From Symmachiella macrocystis (GTDB lineage: Bacteria > Planctomycetota > Planctomycetia > Planctomycetales > Planctomycetaceae): a stretch of 64,000 bases of DNA. The stretch covers positions 3,631,490-3,695,489 of the forward strand of contig NZ_SJPP01000001.1 in assembly GCF_007860075.1 (NCBI RefSeq), written 5' to 3'. The notes under the pieces were generated by a model. It had not been told where the DNA came from. It searched no databases and worked only from the letters and a program-made list of their open reading frames with translations. This document shows positions 35,129-43,964 of this stretch, in pieces (position 1 is the first letter of the stretch; every line of letters starts with the position of its first letter). The position numbers and the translations under genes are program-made.

Positions 35129-36529
35129 TTATTTCGGCGTCGGCATCGGAGCGTTCACGCTTTTCCGCCACTGGTGCAATTGGTCGCGCAACGCGTTTGC
35201 CTTGTCCGGCATCTTGGCTGCTAAGTCCTGCTTCTGGCTGAGGTCGTCGCGGAGGTTGTACAGCTCCACGTGATCATCCTCGAAGAACTCCAACAGTTTG
35301 TAATCTCCCACGCGGATCGCACCGGCGGGGGTGGTTCGCCAGGTGCCTGCTTTGACATCGGCTTGCAGGTAGCCGGGGAAATGCCAATAGAGCGCCTCGC
35401 GATCCAGTTTGGCTTTCCCGCCCGATTTGAGCAGCGGCAAGAAACTGATGCCGTCGAGTTTGTGCGCCGAATCGGGCTGGACGGCGGCCACTTCTAAGAA
35501 CGTGGGATAGAAATCGATAGAGATCACCGGCTCGTCGCAGACCGTTCCTGCCGGAATCGGTTTAGGCCAACGGATAATCAACGGCACCCGCACGCCCCCT
35601 TCGTACAACATTCCCTTGCCGCCGCGCAGTGGAGCATTGTTGGTGATGTTCCGCCCGGTGGAGCCGCCCAATTCACCATATCCGCCCAACCCGCCGTTGT
35701 CGGAATAGAAAATCACAATCGTGTTGTCGGCCAGCTTCAACTCATCTAACTTGGCCATGATCCGCCCGACCCCTTCGTCGACGCTGTCAATCATCCCAGC
35801 ATAGACCGGATTGTGATGTCCGCCGATGGGTGGTTGGCCTTGGAACTTGGCAGTCGAAGTCTCCTTAGCGTGAATCGGAGTGTGGACGGCGTTATGGGGC
35901 AGATACAAAAAGAAAGGCTCATCACGATGTCGCTCGATGAACGATACTGCTTGGTCGGTTAAGAAATCAGCCAGATACTCGTCTTCGTCGACTGGCACTG
36001 CGGGATCGGTTGTGAAATTAAAATGCCCCCGTGACGCCGAGATGGCCTCGTCGAATCCGCGCTGCGATGGATGGTATTTAGGGCCTTTGCCAAGATGCCA
36101 TTTACCAAACATACCAGTCACATACCCCGCCTGTTTCATGGCGTCGGCCATGGTAACTTCGCTAAGCGGCAGGTCGGTGATATTCTCGACTGGAATCATC
36201 TTGCGGAATTTGTCATCACCCCGAGCGCCGGTACTGACGGTATAGATGCCGTGCCGGGGCGAATAGCGTCCGCTCATCAAACAGGCCCGCGTGGGGGCGC
36301 AGTTGGGGGCATTGGTATAGGCACAGGTGAATTTCAGCCCTTGCTCGCTGAGCTGGTCGATGTGGGGCGTTTTGTAGAACTTGCTCCCGTAGCAGCCCAG
36401 ATCGGTCCACCCTAGGTCGTCGGCGAAAATGAACACAATATTCGGCTTTTCCGTCGCCGCGAAAAGTGGCTCGGTCCAGCCAGCGATCTGGGAGATAACG
36501 ATAAATATTAAAGCGGCACGGAAAGACAT
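35129..36529 (-). CDS. Secreted sulfatase
   Basis: ATG 36529 (MSFRAALIF) is used; it begins a signal peptide cleaved near FAATEK, while the ORF start at 36586 is not leader-like. The metal motif IVFIFADDLGW comes first. Cys77-Ala-Pro79-Thr-Arg81 (NCAPTRACLMSGRY) is the Cys-type formylglycine site; GKWHLGKGP and FYSDNGG complete the active site. It would hydrolyse sulfate esters of extracellular polysaccharides after activation by a formylglycine-generating enzyme encoded elsewhere. Planctomycetes carry many such enzymes. The last ~110 residues (FLPLLKSGGK to the end) are the usual small C-terminal subdomain. Confidence 0.94.
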   Translation of the reverse strand: MSFRAALIFIVISQIAGWTEPLFAATEKPNIVFIFADDLGWTDLGCYGSKFYKTPHIDQLSEQGLKFTCAYTNAPNCAPTRACLMSGRYSPRHGIYTVSTGARGDDKFRKMIPVENITDLPLSEVTMADAMKQAGYVTGMFGKWHLGKGPKYHPSQRGFDEAISASRGHFNFTTDPAVPVDEDEYLADFLTDQAVSFIERHRDEPFFLYLPHNAVHTPIHAKETSTAKFQGQPPIGGHHNPVYAGMIDSVDEGVGRIMAKLDELKLADNTIVIFYSDNGGLGGYGELGGSTGRNITNNAPLRGGKGMLYEGGVRVPLIIRWPKPIPAGTVCDEPVISIDFYPTFLEVAAVQPDSAHKLDGISFLPLLKSGGKAKLDREALYWHFPGYLQADVKAGTWRTTPAGAIRVGDYKLLEFFEDDHVELYNLRDDLSQKQDLAAKMPDKANALRDQLHQWRKSVNAPMPTPK

Positions 36530-36724
36530 GGCGGTCGAGCCTTTTTGCAGGGGAAACGATGTGGCAACACGACTTAAAATTAGCATGCTCCCAGTCGCCG
36601 CACCAGCTTACGCAGGCTGATTTCCCTCTGGAATCCTTTGCCCAACGTGATACCGGAATCTCACGCCAACCAGCGACGACCTCATTCACGTTTGTTAGAC
36701 TATGAGGATAAAGGAGCGTTAGCG

Positions 36725-37663
36725 ATGTCTGAACCCGACTCCCGCAAATCTCGTATTCCTCGCACCGGGCTATTGATTTTCATTAGCTTAGTGGCGTTGG
36801 TGGTTGCCGTCGTATTACCGATCTGGTGGCCGCACTATAAAGAGCAACAGGCGATTGCAGAGCTTGAAGGATTTGTATCCACAGAGCTCGAACGTCCTGC
36901 GTTGATCCCGGATGCGGTGGACGAAAAATATTTGCAGGCATTGAATCATGCCGACGTTGTGTATTTAGATTTTCAGCCGGTTACGGCCGAACAACTGAAA
37001 CGTTTGCAAGATATGCCCAAATTGCGGCGTCTGGGACTGAGTAGCACACCGATTACTGATGCCGGGCTGATTTATATCAGCGAACTGTTGGGGCTGGAAC
37101 GTCTCTCACTCAGAGAAACCAGCGTCGGTGATGCGGGGATGATTCATTTACGTCAATTGAATCACCTAGCAGCGTTAGATCTCGCGAAAACAAAAGTGAC
37201 AGATGCCGGGTTGGCGCAGCTAGCTGCGTTGTCGTCCCTGCAAGAATTGACGCTCAATCACACTCAGATCACAGGCAAGGGGTTCTCGCATTTTCATGGT
37301 ACGACGACCCTCAAACGTGTGAGTCTTGAGAATTGCCCCGTCACAGATACCAGTCTGGAACAAATGGCCGGGCTGACCAGCATCGTCACACTCAACCTCT
37401 CCGGTACAAAAATTACCGACGCAGGACTAGCACATCTGGCCAAGTTCACCGAGCTTCAGTCATTGCGTTTGGATTGCAATCAGATATCCGATGCTGGCGC
37501 AGCGCATCTAGCAGGCCTCACCAAGTTAAAACACCTGTCCCTGGAAATGACGCAAGTCACGCAGCCTGAGATGGATAAGCTAGCTGAGTCCCTCCCTGGA
37601 TGCTCGATGGTTTGGACATCCTCTTCGGTTTGGGGAGCTTGCGCGGGAAACGAAGCACCGTAA
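36725..37663 (+). CDS. Membrane-anchored leucine-rich-repeat protein
   Basis: ATG 36725 follows AAGGAG by 9 bases. An N-terminal TM helix (GLLIFISLVALVVAVVLPIWW) anchors the protein with the repeats outside. About eight LRR units follow, many with ITDAGL or VTDAGL turns (LSSTPITDAGL, LDLAKTKVTDAGL, LNLSGTKITDAGL), the cysteine-poor bacterial LRR type frequent in planctomycetes. A short region after the last repeat contains two Cys. Probably a protein-binding scaffold; the partner is unknown. Not clearly cotranscribed with the M28 gene, although the gap is only 88 bases. Confidence 0.85.
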   Translation: MSEPDSRKSRIPRTGLLIFISLVALVVAVVLPIWWPHYKEQQAIAELEGFVSTELERPALIPDAVDEKYLQALNHADVVYLDFQPVTAEQLKRLQDMPKLRRLGLSSTPITDAGLIYISELLGLERLSLRETSVGDAGMIHLRQLNHLAALDLAKTKVTDAGLAQLAALSSLQELTLNHTQITGKGFSHFHGTTTLKRVSLENCPVTDTSLEQMAGLTSIVTLNLSGTKITDAGLAHLAKFTELQSLRLDCNQISDAGAAHLAGLTKLKHLSLEMTQVTQPEMDKLAESLPGCSMVWTSSSVWGACAGNEAP

Positions 37664-37751
37664 CGCTTTGCCGCAGGTTCCCGCGGATGCTAAATTGGAA
37701 TCAATGAATTCACAGTGGCCCCCACCTTCCCCCAAGATCTCACCAACGCCT

Positions 37752-39296
37752 ATGTACACCACCCTGATACGCAACGTTTGGATTGGTCTCTCCCTCTGCT
37801 TTGGCATCGTCGCGGACAACGCGCGTGCGGCGGGGAATTTTTCGATAACCCAGGCAAAAGACTCGATTACGGTTGCTGACATCAAGGAACATGTCAATGT
37901 GCTGGCCAGCGACACGTTCGAGGGACGGGAAGCCGGATCACAGGGCGGGATGGCTGCGGGGGTTTATTTGGGCGAGCAATATCGAAAATACAAATTGGCA
38001 GGCGGCACCAAAGACAGCCGCTATTACCAATCCTTCAACGGCAACTACCGCAACATTCTAGGCATGATCCGCGGTACGGACCCCGTCGTTGGGGACGAAG
38101 TGGTCATGGTCAGCGCGCATTACGACCATGTGGGATACGGCAACAGCGGAAATAGCCGGGGACCGACCGGCTACATCCACAACGGCGCGGATGATAACGC
38201 CAGTGGGACAGCTGCGCTGATCGAATTGGCCGCGGCGATTTCCAACCTCAACACACCACCGCGGCGGACAATACTGTTCGCTTTATGGGATGCCGAGGAA
38301 AAAGGATTGTGGGGTTCGGAGCATTGGATCAAATCGCCGACGGTACCCCGTGACAAAGTGAAAATGCTGATCAACGTCGATATGATCGGCCGGTTACGTC
38401 GCGGCGTCTTGACCTGTTACGGCGCCCGCACCATTCCCGGACTACGGCGAATTATCAGCGACAACAACCACGTCGAGTCCTTGAAGTTAGATTACACCTG
38501 GGAGTTGCCCGACAACAGCGATCATTGGCCGTTTCTGCAGAGGCAAGTGCCGGCGATGATGCTTCACACGGGATTGCACAACGATTACCACACGCCGGCC
38601 GACGATCTCGACAAACTGAATTACGACGGAATTCGCGATATTACGCGATTGATGTTTCACGTCACGTGGGACTTGGCCAATCGAGAAGAAATCACCCCCT
38701 TTCGTCGCTCTGTATTGGGTGAAACCGTCGCCGTACAAAAGCAAACCGAGCGTGGACTTCCGCCGCGCCCTAGTCGACTGGGGGTACGCTGGAGTGAAGT
38801 CGACGCACCATCAGCTGGCATACGCGTGGACCAAATCCGCCCCGTCTCCGCCGCCGCCCGCGCAGGGCTAGTTGTGGGGGATGTGATTATCGAGGTGGGA
38901 GGAACAGCGGTGACCAAAGGCAGCGAGTTCCTCGTCGCTGTCTTAGCGGCGGCCAGCCCAACAGAGTTTGTGATTCACCGCGGCGAAGACTCTGAACCGA
39001 AAACGATCTCAGTCGCATTGGAAGGGACGCCGACACGGTTAGGGATCAGTTGGCGGATCGATCCCGCCGATCCCGGCTGTCTGGTCCTGACCCGCGTAGT
39101 CCCCGGATCACCAGCAGGGCAAGCCGGGTTGCGGTTGAACGACCGAATCTACAAAATTGGGGAACGGGAGGTCGCCGATTTCGAAACGATCGGGGGCGAC
39201 GCATTTTATCAAACGCCGCAACTGGAATTGCTCGTCGAACGCCATGGCTTTTTAAAATCGCTCGACATTCATATACCGGAACTGCCGAATCGTTGA
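37752..39296 (+). CDS. Secreted M28-family aminopeptidase with two PDZ domains
   Basis: ATG 37752 starts a signal peptide (WIGLSLCFGIVADNARA); ATG 37704 upstream in frame is an alternative. The di-zinc site of M28 peptidases is visible: AHYDHVG, GADDNASG, AEEKGLWGSEH, NVDMIG and LHNDYHTPADD. The C-terminal half carries two PDZ-like repeats (VRPVSAAARAGLVVGDVI and LTRVVPGSPAGQAGLRLNDRI), an unusual but known fusion for bacterial M28 enzymes. It would remove N-terminal residues from peptides outside the cytoplasm, with PDZ domains guiding substrates. Terminal PDZ is followed directly by the ThuA gene. Confidence 0.9.
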   Translation: MYTTLIRNVWIGLSLCFGIVADNARAAGNFSITQAKDSITVADIKEHVNVLASDTFEGREAGSQGGMAAGVYLGEQYRKYKLAGGTKDSRYYQSFNGNYRNILGMIRGTDPVVGDEVVMVSAHYDHVGYGNSGNSRGPTGYIHNGADDNASGTAALIELAAAISNLNTPPRRTILFALWDAEEKGLWGSEHWIKSPTVPRDKVKMLINVDMIGRLRRGVLTCYGARTIPGLRRIISDNNHVESLKLDYTWELPDNSDHWPFLQRQVPAMMLHTGLHNDYHTPADDLDKLNYDGIRDITRLMFHVTWDLANREEITPFRRSVLGETVAVQKQTERGLPPRPSRLGVRWSEVDAPSAGIRVDQIRPVSAAARAGLVVGDVIIEVGGTAVTKGSEFLVAVLAAASPTEFVIHRGEDSEPKTISVALEGTPTRLGISWRIDPADPGCLVLTRVVPGSPAGQAGLRLNDRIYKIGEREVADFETIGGDAFYQTPQLELLVERHGFLKSLDIHIPELPNR

Positions 39297-39339
39297 TGTT
39301 GCGTTGCGTCAGAGAGGGTAACGGGGTTGTGGAAATCAC

Positions 39340-39357
39340 GGCAGGCGGGAGCCTGCC
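39340..39357. repeat. Palindrome just upstream of the ThuA gene
   Basis: GGCAGGC and GCCTGCC flank GGGA, ending 27 bases before the ThuA start codon. A hairpin here would lie in the 5' leader. Sequences of this form often occur as dispersed repeats in such genomes; only one copy was seen here. Confidence 0.35.
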
Positions 39358-39383
39358 CTACTTGAAGTGGGGGAGTCTTGGTT

Positions 39384-40301
39384 ATGTGGAATGGGTTGAT
39401 GAAGGTACTGGCCTTGGTGCTGTTGTGTGTTGCGGGACTCTGCAGCGGCACTGCCGATTTGCGTGCGGCGGAGAAACTCAACATTCTGATCGTCGATGGC
39501 CAGAACAATCACGACTGGCATGTGATGACGCCTTACATGAGTCAGGTCTTGGAAGACACAGGTCGGTTTTCCGTGGACGTTGTCACGACGCCTCCCAAAA
39601 ATGCGCCGGCGGCTGCTTGGAAAACTTTTCGGCCGGAGTTCTCAAAATATGACGCTGTACTGAGCAATTACAACGGCCAACCTTGGCCACAGCCGGTGCA
39701 GCAAGATCTGACCGACTACATCAAAGGGGGTGGAGGCTTGGTGATTATCCATGCGGCCAATAACGCGTTTCCCAAATGGCCGCAGTGGAACGAGATGATC
39801 GGCCTGGGGTGGCGCGGCAATGATTTTGGTGAGCGGGTTTCATTGGATGACAAAGGTAAAATCAACCGCGCCGCTGCCGGCAAAGGCCCTGGAGCGGGAC
39901 ATGGTCGGCAACACGAGTATGCAATTGTGACGCGCGATTCGGACCATCCCGTCACGCGTGGCATGCCTCGTGAATGGATGCACACCAAGGACGAGTTGTA
40001 TCACGGTCAACGAGGCCCGGCGCTGAACATGCAAATTTTAGCAACGGCCTATTCCGACAAGGAGACCGGCGGAACTGGCACGCATGAGCCGATGGTCTGG
40101 GTGATTCCCTACGGCAAAGGACGTGTTTTCACCACGGTGCTAGGACACGTCGGCGGCGAGGACATCACGTCGCTGCGTTGTATCGGCTTTCAAACGGTGA
40201 TGAATCGTGGTTGCGAATGGGCAGCAACGGGCGAAGTGACGTTGCCGGTTCCGAAGAATTTCCCCAAGCCGGACGTGGTGAGTGTCGATCCTGGCAAGTG
40301 A
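39384..40301 (+). CDS. Secreted ThuA-domain protein
   Basis: ATG 39384 lies 8 bases after GGGGGAG. A signal peptide (VLALVLLCVAGLCSG) is followed by a ThuA glutamine-amidotransferase-like domain: ILIVDGQNNHDWH, YDAVLSNYNG, YIKGGGGLVIIHAANNAF and HEPMVWVIPYGKGRVFTTVLGH. ThuA-like proteins are associated with trehalose and glucoside metabolism, and planctomycete members are usually exported. No catalytic Cys is apparent. Function in this organism is inferred only from the family. Confidence 0.88.
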   Translation: MWNGLMKVLALVLLCVAGLCSGTADLRAAEKLNILIVDGQNNHDWHVMTPYMSQVLEDTGRFSVDVVTTPPKNAPAAAWKTFRPEFSKYDAVLSNYNGQPWPQPVQQDLTDYIKGGGGLVIIHAANNAFPKWPQWNEMIGLGWRGNDFGERVSLDDKGKINRAAAGKGPGAGHGRQHEYAIVTRDSDHPVTRGMPREWMHTKDELYHGQRGPALNMQILATAYSDKETGGTGTHEPMVWVIPYGKGRVFTTVLGHVGGEDITSLRCIGFQTVMNRGCEWAATGEVTLPVPKNFPKPDVVSVDPGK

Positions 40302-40655
40302 TTTTCGCGAATACGCTGCCGGATTCACGAATTTCCGTACGCGCCCAATTGACAGTCCCAGGTTGCCTGTCACAATTTGTTAACGCCGCTGAAAATAAAA
40401 TGCAGGGTCACAATTTAGCCGTCTGAAGCATTTTAGGCCGAAGGCCTTTTTCATCTTAGCCAGGGGCAACGCCCCTGGATGGTGAGGCTCACGAAGCGGC
40501 TTTGGCCGACGGCCATATTCACAAATGGCCTGCCCGCGAAAATGGCTGGAGTTTTGAGTATGACCTTCGGCCAATCGACGATATAACCGATCCGTCACCT
40601 AGGACGATGTCCTAGTATTTCAATGCAGGTTTTATTCTAAGATGAGAAACCACTG
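40302..40655. other. Intergenic region full of short palindromes
   Basis: 354 bases between the ThuA gene and the Cys-rich mini-protein. It contains at least four perfect inverted repeats with 3-base centres (see the repeat entry). No ORF with a ribosome site. No T-tract terminator is evident after the ThuA gene. Confidence 0.5.
40435..40615. repeat. Cluster of four palindromes with 3-base loops
   Basis: AGGCC-gaa-GGCCT (40435-40447), CCAGGGGC-aac-GCCCCTGG (40460-40478), TGGCC-gac-GGCCA (40503-40515) and CTAGGAC-gat-GTCCTAG (40599-40615). All are perfect, with the same loop length. The array resembles mosaic extragenic palindromic repeats (BIME-like). Whether it is repeated elsewhere in the genome cannot be judged from this window. 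Confidence 0.5.
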
Positions 40656-40883
40656 ATGCCGGAAATTGGCTGGCAATTTGTTGTGTGCGGCGTGATTGTC
40701 GCGTGGGCGGTTTATTTACTGACCCGCGATTTCGTGCAGTTGGCGCGGGGACGCTCGGGGGGCTGTCAGTCCGGAGGCTGTGGGGATTGTCCATCAGGAA
40801 GTACAACTGCAGCGGAATCCTCGCCGGGGTTTGTGCCGCTGCAGGCACTGGATAAGCCGGCCACTGAGGATCGGCAGGAGTGA
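40656..40883 (+). CDS. Cys-rich single-span membrane mini-protein (FeoB-associated-like)
   Basis: 75 residues: one N-terminal TM helix (WQFVVCGVIVAWAVYLL) and a cytoplasm-side tail with GGCQSGGCGDCPSG, four cysteines in ten residues. The layout resembles the FeoB-associated Cys-rich membrane protein family, which is thought to assist ferrous iron uptake. No feoB gene is present in this window. The Cys pattern could bind Fe or another metal; the assignment is tentative. Confidence 0.55.
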   Translation: MPEIGWQFVVCGVIVAWAVYLLTRDFVQLARGRSGGCQSGGCGDCPSGSTTAAESSPGFVPLQALDKPATEDRQE

Positions 40884-40904
40884 TGAGGTTGAGTAGTTTG
40901 AAAA

Positions 40905-40976
40905 CCCTCACCCCAGTCCTCTCCCAGGGGGAGAGGGAGTAATCTGTTATTGCCCTTCTCCGCGCGAGAGGGAGAA
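40905..40976. repeat. Pyrimidine/purine palindromic intergenic repeat
   Basis: CCTCTCCC-AGG-GGGAGAGG at 40918-40936, then TTCTCC and GGAGAA arms at 40956-40976. Sequences of the form CCCTCACCCC...CTCTCCC...GGGAGAG are common dispersed repeats in diverse bacteria. It covers the upstream part of the open frame of recO, supporting the later start for that gene. Confidence 0.45.
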
Positions 40977-41036
40977 TTTATTTGCGGACTCTTCCCTCTT
41001 AGTAAGGGAATCAACGTTGTTAAAGGTGACCGTTCT

Positions 41037-41786
41037 TTGTCGACTGAACAAACGGAAGCGATTGTGATTCGGTTGGCGGATTTCAGTGAAAGCAGCCGCG
41101 TGGTCACCTGCTTTTCACGGGAGTTTGGCAAGTTCTCGGCGGTCGCCAAAGGGGCTAAGCGCGCTAAGAGCGCGTTCGAGGCTGGTCTTGACCTGTTAAG
41201 CGTTTACAATATAGTGTTCATCCGCAAATCGTCCGGCGGGTTGGACATACTGACCGAAGCTCAACTCAAAAGACGATTTCAGTCAAACGACCGCGACTTA
41301 ACCGGCCTGTACGGCGGGTATTATGTCGCGGAATTGCTAAACGGACTGAATGAAGAATACGATCCGCATCCTCAATTGTACGACGATGTGGTCGCGACCT
41401 TAGAATCGTTTTCTGTCGCTGGAAATGCCGCGACAGCTATTTTGCGTTTTGAGTTAGGCCTGTTGCGTGAAATCGGCCAGTTGCCCGCATGGGATATTTG
41501 TGTGCGGTGCGGACGGCAGGTAGAACCAGCGGCTTGGTATGGAATGAAATCCAGTTTGGGCGGCGTGGTTTGCCGTTCTTGTCTGGCACAAGAAGAATAT
41601 TTTCACCGGTTAACCGCCGGAGCGGTGGCTGTTCTGCGACGTCTGTCGGAAGAATCAACATCGCCACAATCGCGCGTTAGCGTAACACGTCAACAGTTCA
41701 CAGAAATTCGCCACGTTCTTGACGGAGCCATTCGGCAAGCTTTGGGACGGCGTCCTAAAACGTTGAAGTTTTTGAAGTTCACCTAA
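41037..41786 (+). CDS. recO: DNA repair protein RecO
   Basis: TTG 41037 is preferred (AAGGTG 8 bases upstream): it gives 249 residues, the usual RecO length, and begins at the family start STEQTEAIVIRLADFSESS. The upstream frame runs through a palindromic repeat. An OB-fold N-terminal domain (VVTCFSREFGKFSAVAKGAKR) precedes the helical domain and a zinc-binding motif (CVRCGR and CRSC). RecO loads RecA on SSB-covered DNA together with RecR in the RecFOR pathway. It leads a probable operon with the following lipoprotein genes. Confidence 0.92.
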   Translation: MSTEQTEAIVIRLADFSESSRVVTCFSREFGKFSAVAKGAKRAKSAFEAGLDLLSVYNIVFIRKSSGGLDILTEAQLKRRFQSNDRDLTGLYGGYYVAELLNGLNEEYDPHPQLYDDVVATLESFSVAGNAATAILRFELGLLREIGQLPAWDICVRCGRQVEPAAWYGMKSSLGGVVCRSCLAQEEYFHRLTAGAVAVLRRLSEESTSPQSRVSVTRQQFTEIRHVLDGAIRQALGRRPKTLKFLKFT

Positions 41787-42020
41787 CACACGATTCCAAA
41801 AAGCGTTTCGCCGCAGATTTGCGGCACACTCTCATCTCTCCCCGCGACCCAAACCTGTTCTCCCCATCTCACTTCTCGATTTATTTAATCTCACCATGTT
41901 CGTATGGCCGGCGTTCTTTGTGCGCTTTGCCCTGGCGGAAGTTCCGTCAATCGCAGTCGAAGCGCAGCTGACGTTGGGCCGCACGATTTAAGAACAGGCG
42001 TTGTCGCCGCCGTGATTGTC

Positions 42021-43340
42021 ATGCCCAAAAACCTAAAAAAACGAAACTTGCTCCCTCATTTCTTCTTGATGGTGGGATGGGCCAGCATAGGGCTACCCTA
42101 TCTGGCTGGATGTTCCACCGTCGAATCGGGACGCGAGAAAATCGGCACCATGTTCGGGTCGAGCACGAGCTCCGCTGAGGAACGTCTGTTGGCCGACGGT
42201 TCACTCGCTCCCATGGAAGGTCAGGACGAATTCGACGCGGCAAAGCAACTGTATGCCGCCAAAGATTTTGAGGAAGCGGAAAAGGCGTTCAAAAAAGTTA
42301 CCAAAAAATATGAAGACCGCCCCATCGAGGAAGAAGCCCTGTTCATGCTGGCCGAAAGTCAGTTTCAGCAGGAGCGGTTTCCCAGAGCGGAGGATTCCTA
42401 CAACCGCCTGTTGAACAAATACGAAGGCTCGCGCTATATGGACCAGGCCACATTCCGCCTGTTCACAATTGCGCGGGACTGGTTGGATGGCCCCGCCCCG
42501 GTTCAGGAGCAAGAAGTCATTCAGGCCTCGGGTGGCGAAGATCCCGAGTCGGGAGTCGTCAGAATCGACAAACAAAAACGTCCGTTCCCATTAATCCCAA
42601 ATCTCACGGATGACAAACGACCTGCGTTCGATACCGATGGACGCGCCTTGGAAGCGCTCAAGTCGATTTGGCTGAATCATCCCACCGGGAAATTGGCAGA
42701 CGATGCTGTGATGTTGTCAGGCGTGCATCACTACCGCACCGGTGACTATTTAGAAGCCGGCCATTTCTTCGAAATGCTTCGCGAACAATACCCCAACAGC
42801 CCACACGCAGCTAACGCCTATCAATTCGGAGCACACGTCGAGCAATTGATCTATCAAGGCCCTGCCTATGACGGGAGAGGGCTGGACAAGGCGATCGAGC
42901 TAACCGAGAGCACGCTGAGCCTGTTTCCGGACAAGGTCAATCGAAAGCGGCTACAAAAATCGTTGGCCTATATCAATCACGAAAAGGCGCGCAAGTCCTG
43001 GGAACGGGTTCAATACCGTTTAGGCAAAGGGCAACGGGAAGCGGCCGAAATCAACTGCGTGGCATTGTTGCAGGACCATCCCGATTCGGCATTCGCCGAA
43101 TTGGCGAAACAGACGATGGAAGAATTGCGAGCGGAACGATTGAAACGCTCCGGCATGGATCCACAAGAAGAACTGATCCAACCGGAACTGCCCAAATACG
43201 AGGAATCGTATGACGGCGATGTCGGTGAAATTTACATCGGGGATATCCAGGAAGGCGAAACAGTAGAAAACGAAGATACGATTGCCCCGCCCGATTTCTC
43301 GGACGTCCCGGATCTATTTGATAACTTACCGACGGAATAA
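42021..43340 (+). CDS. BamD-like lipoprotein with TPR repeats
   Basis: ATG 42021 begins a lipoprotein signal ending LAGCS; the frame back to 41904 is not leader-like, and no strong ribosome site is seen. The mature protein contains TPR-like repeats (AKQLYAAKDFEEAEKAFKKVTKKY and FMLAESQFQQERFPRAEDSYNRLLNKY), as in BamD. A central low-complexity segment (Pro/Asp-rich) and a long acidic tail (IAPPDFSDVPDLF) extend it to ~440 residues, longer than canonical BamD (~245). BamD is part of the outer-membrane beta-barrel assembly machine; that role here is inferred from the repeats, the lipobox and the LptE neighbour. Confidence 0.8.
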   Translation: MPKNLKKRNLLPHFFLMVGWASIGLPYLAGCSTVESGREKIGTMFGSSTSSAEERLLADGSLAPMEGQDEFDAAKQLYAAKDFEEAEKAFKKVTKKYEDRPIEEEALFMLAESQFQQERFPRAEDSYNRLLNKYEGSRYMDQATFRLFTIARDWLDGPAPVQEQEVIQASGGEDPESGVVRIDKQKRPFPLIPNLTDDKRPAFDTDGRALEALKSIWLNHPTGKLADDAVMLSGVHHYRTGDYLEAGHFFEMLREQYPNSPHAANAYQFGAHVEQLIYQGPAYDGRGLDKAIELTESTLSLFPDKVNRKRLQKSLAYINHEKARKSWERVQYRLGKGQREAAEINCVALLQDHPDSAFAELAKQTMEELRAERLKRSGMDPQEELIQPELPKYEESYDGDVGEIYIGDIQEGETVENEDTIAPPDFSDVPDLFDNLPTE

Positions 43341-43373
43341 CACGAAACTCATTCCTTCCCATCCCCTGACCCA

Positions 43374-43919
43374 ATGGTAAAACTTACCGTGATTCGCACC
43401 GTTCAACGAACCGTAGGCGCCGCGACGTTAATGCTGATGGCATTCACGCTGAGCGGTTGCGGCTACGCGGTGGGGCCGGCGTTTGACAACGAGGTTCACA
43501 CGGTCTACGTCGAAACTTTCAACACCGATTTGTTTCGGCGCGATCTCGAGTTTCAATTGACCGAGGCGATTCAGCGGCAAGTTCAAACGCAGACGCCGCT
43601 CCGCCTAGCAAGTTGCGCTGATGCCGACACCAAACTGTCGGGACGGATTGTCAGCTCCAGGAAGCATACGTTGGGGCAAAGCAGTTACGACGAGGCGCGG
43701 CAATTGGAAATCGATTTGCGGATCCACGTCACCTGGGTCGATCAGCGGACGGGCGAGTTGCTTCAGGAACAAGAAGTGGCCTTGGCGCCGGACGTGGTGC
43801 ACCTGATGTCCGATGGCGATTTCGCCCCGGAAGTCGGGCAGTCATTAGCAACAGCCTATCAAGTCGCGTTGGACGAAATGGCCCGCGAAATCGTGCAGAT
43901 GATGGAAACCCCTTGGTAG
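43374..43919 (+). CDS. lptE: LPS-assembly lipoprotein LptE-like
   Basis: 181 residues with a lipoprotein signal (LMLMAFTLSGCGYAVG). The domain VHTVYVETFNTDLFRRDLEFQLTEAIQRQ, then DTKLSGRIVSS and a long final helix region matches the LptE/RlpB family that plugs LptD at the outer membrane. It lies 33 bases after the BamD-like gene, so both are likely cotranscribed. Its presence supports a diderm envelope with an LPS export pathway. The gene ends 45 bases before the convergent phosphatase gene. Confidence 0.85.
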   Translation: MVKLTVIRTVQRTVGAATLMLMAFTLSGCGYAVGPAFDNEVHTVYVETFNTDLFRRDLEFQLTEAIQRQVQTQTPLRLASCADADTKLSGRIVSSRKHTLGQSSYDEARQLEIDLRIHVTWVDQRTGELLQEQEVALAPDVVHLMSDGDFAPEVGQSLATAYQVALDEMAREIVQMMETPW

Positions 43920-43964
43920 GCACGCTCCCGGGAAATTCGCTGCTTCGTCGGCCCGCCTGCAGGA

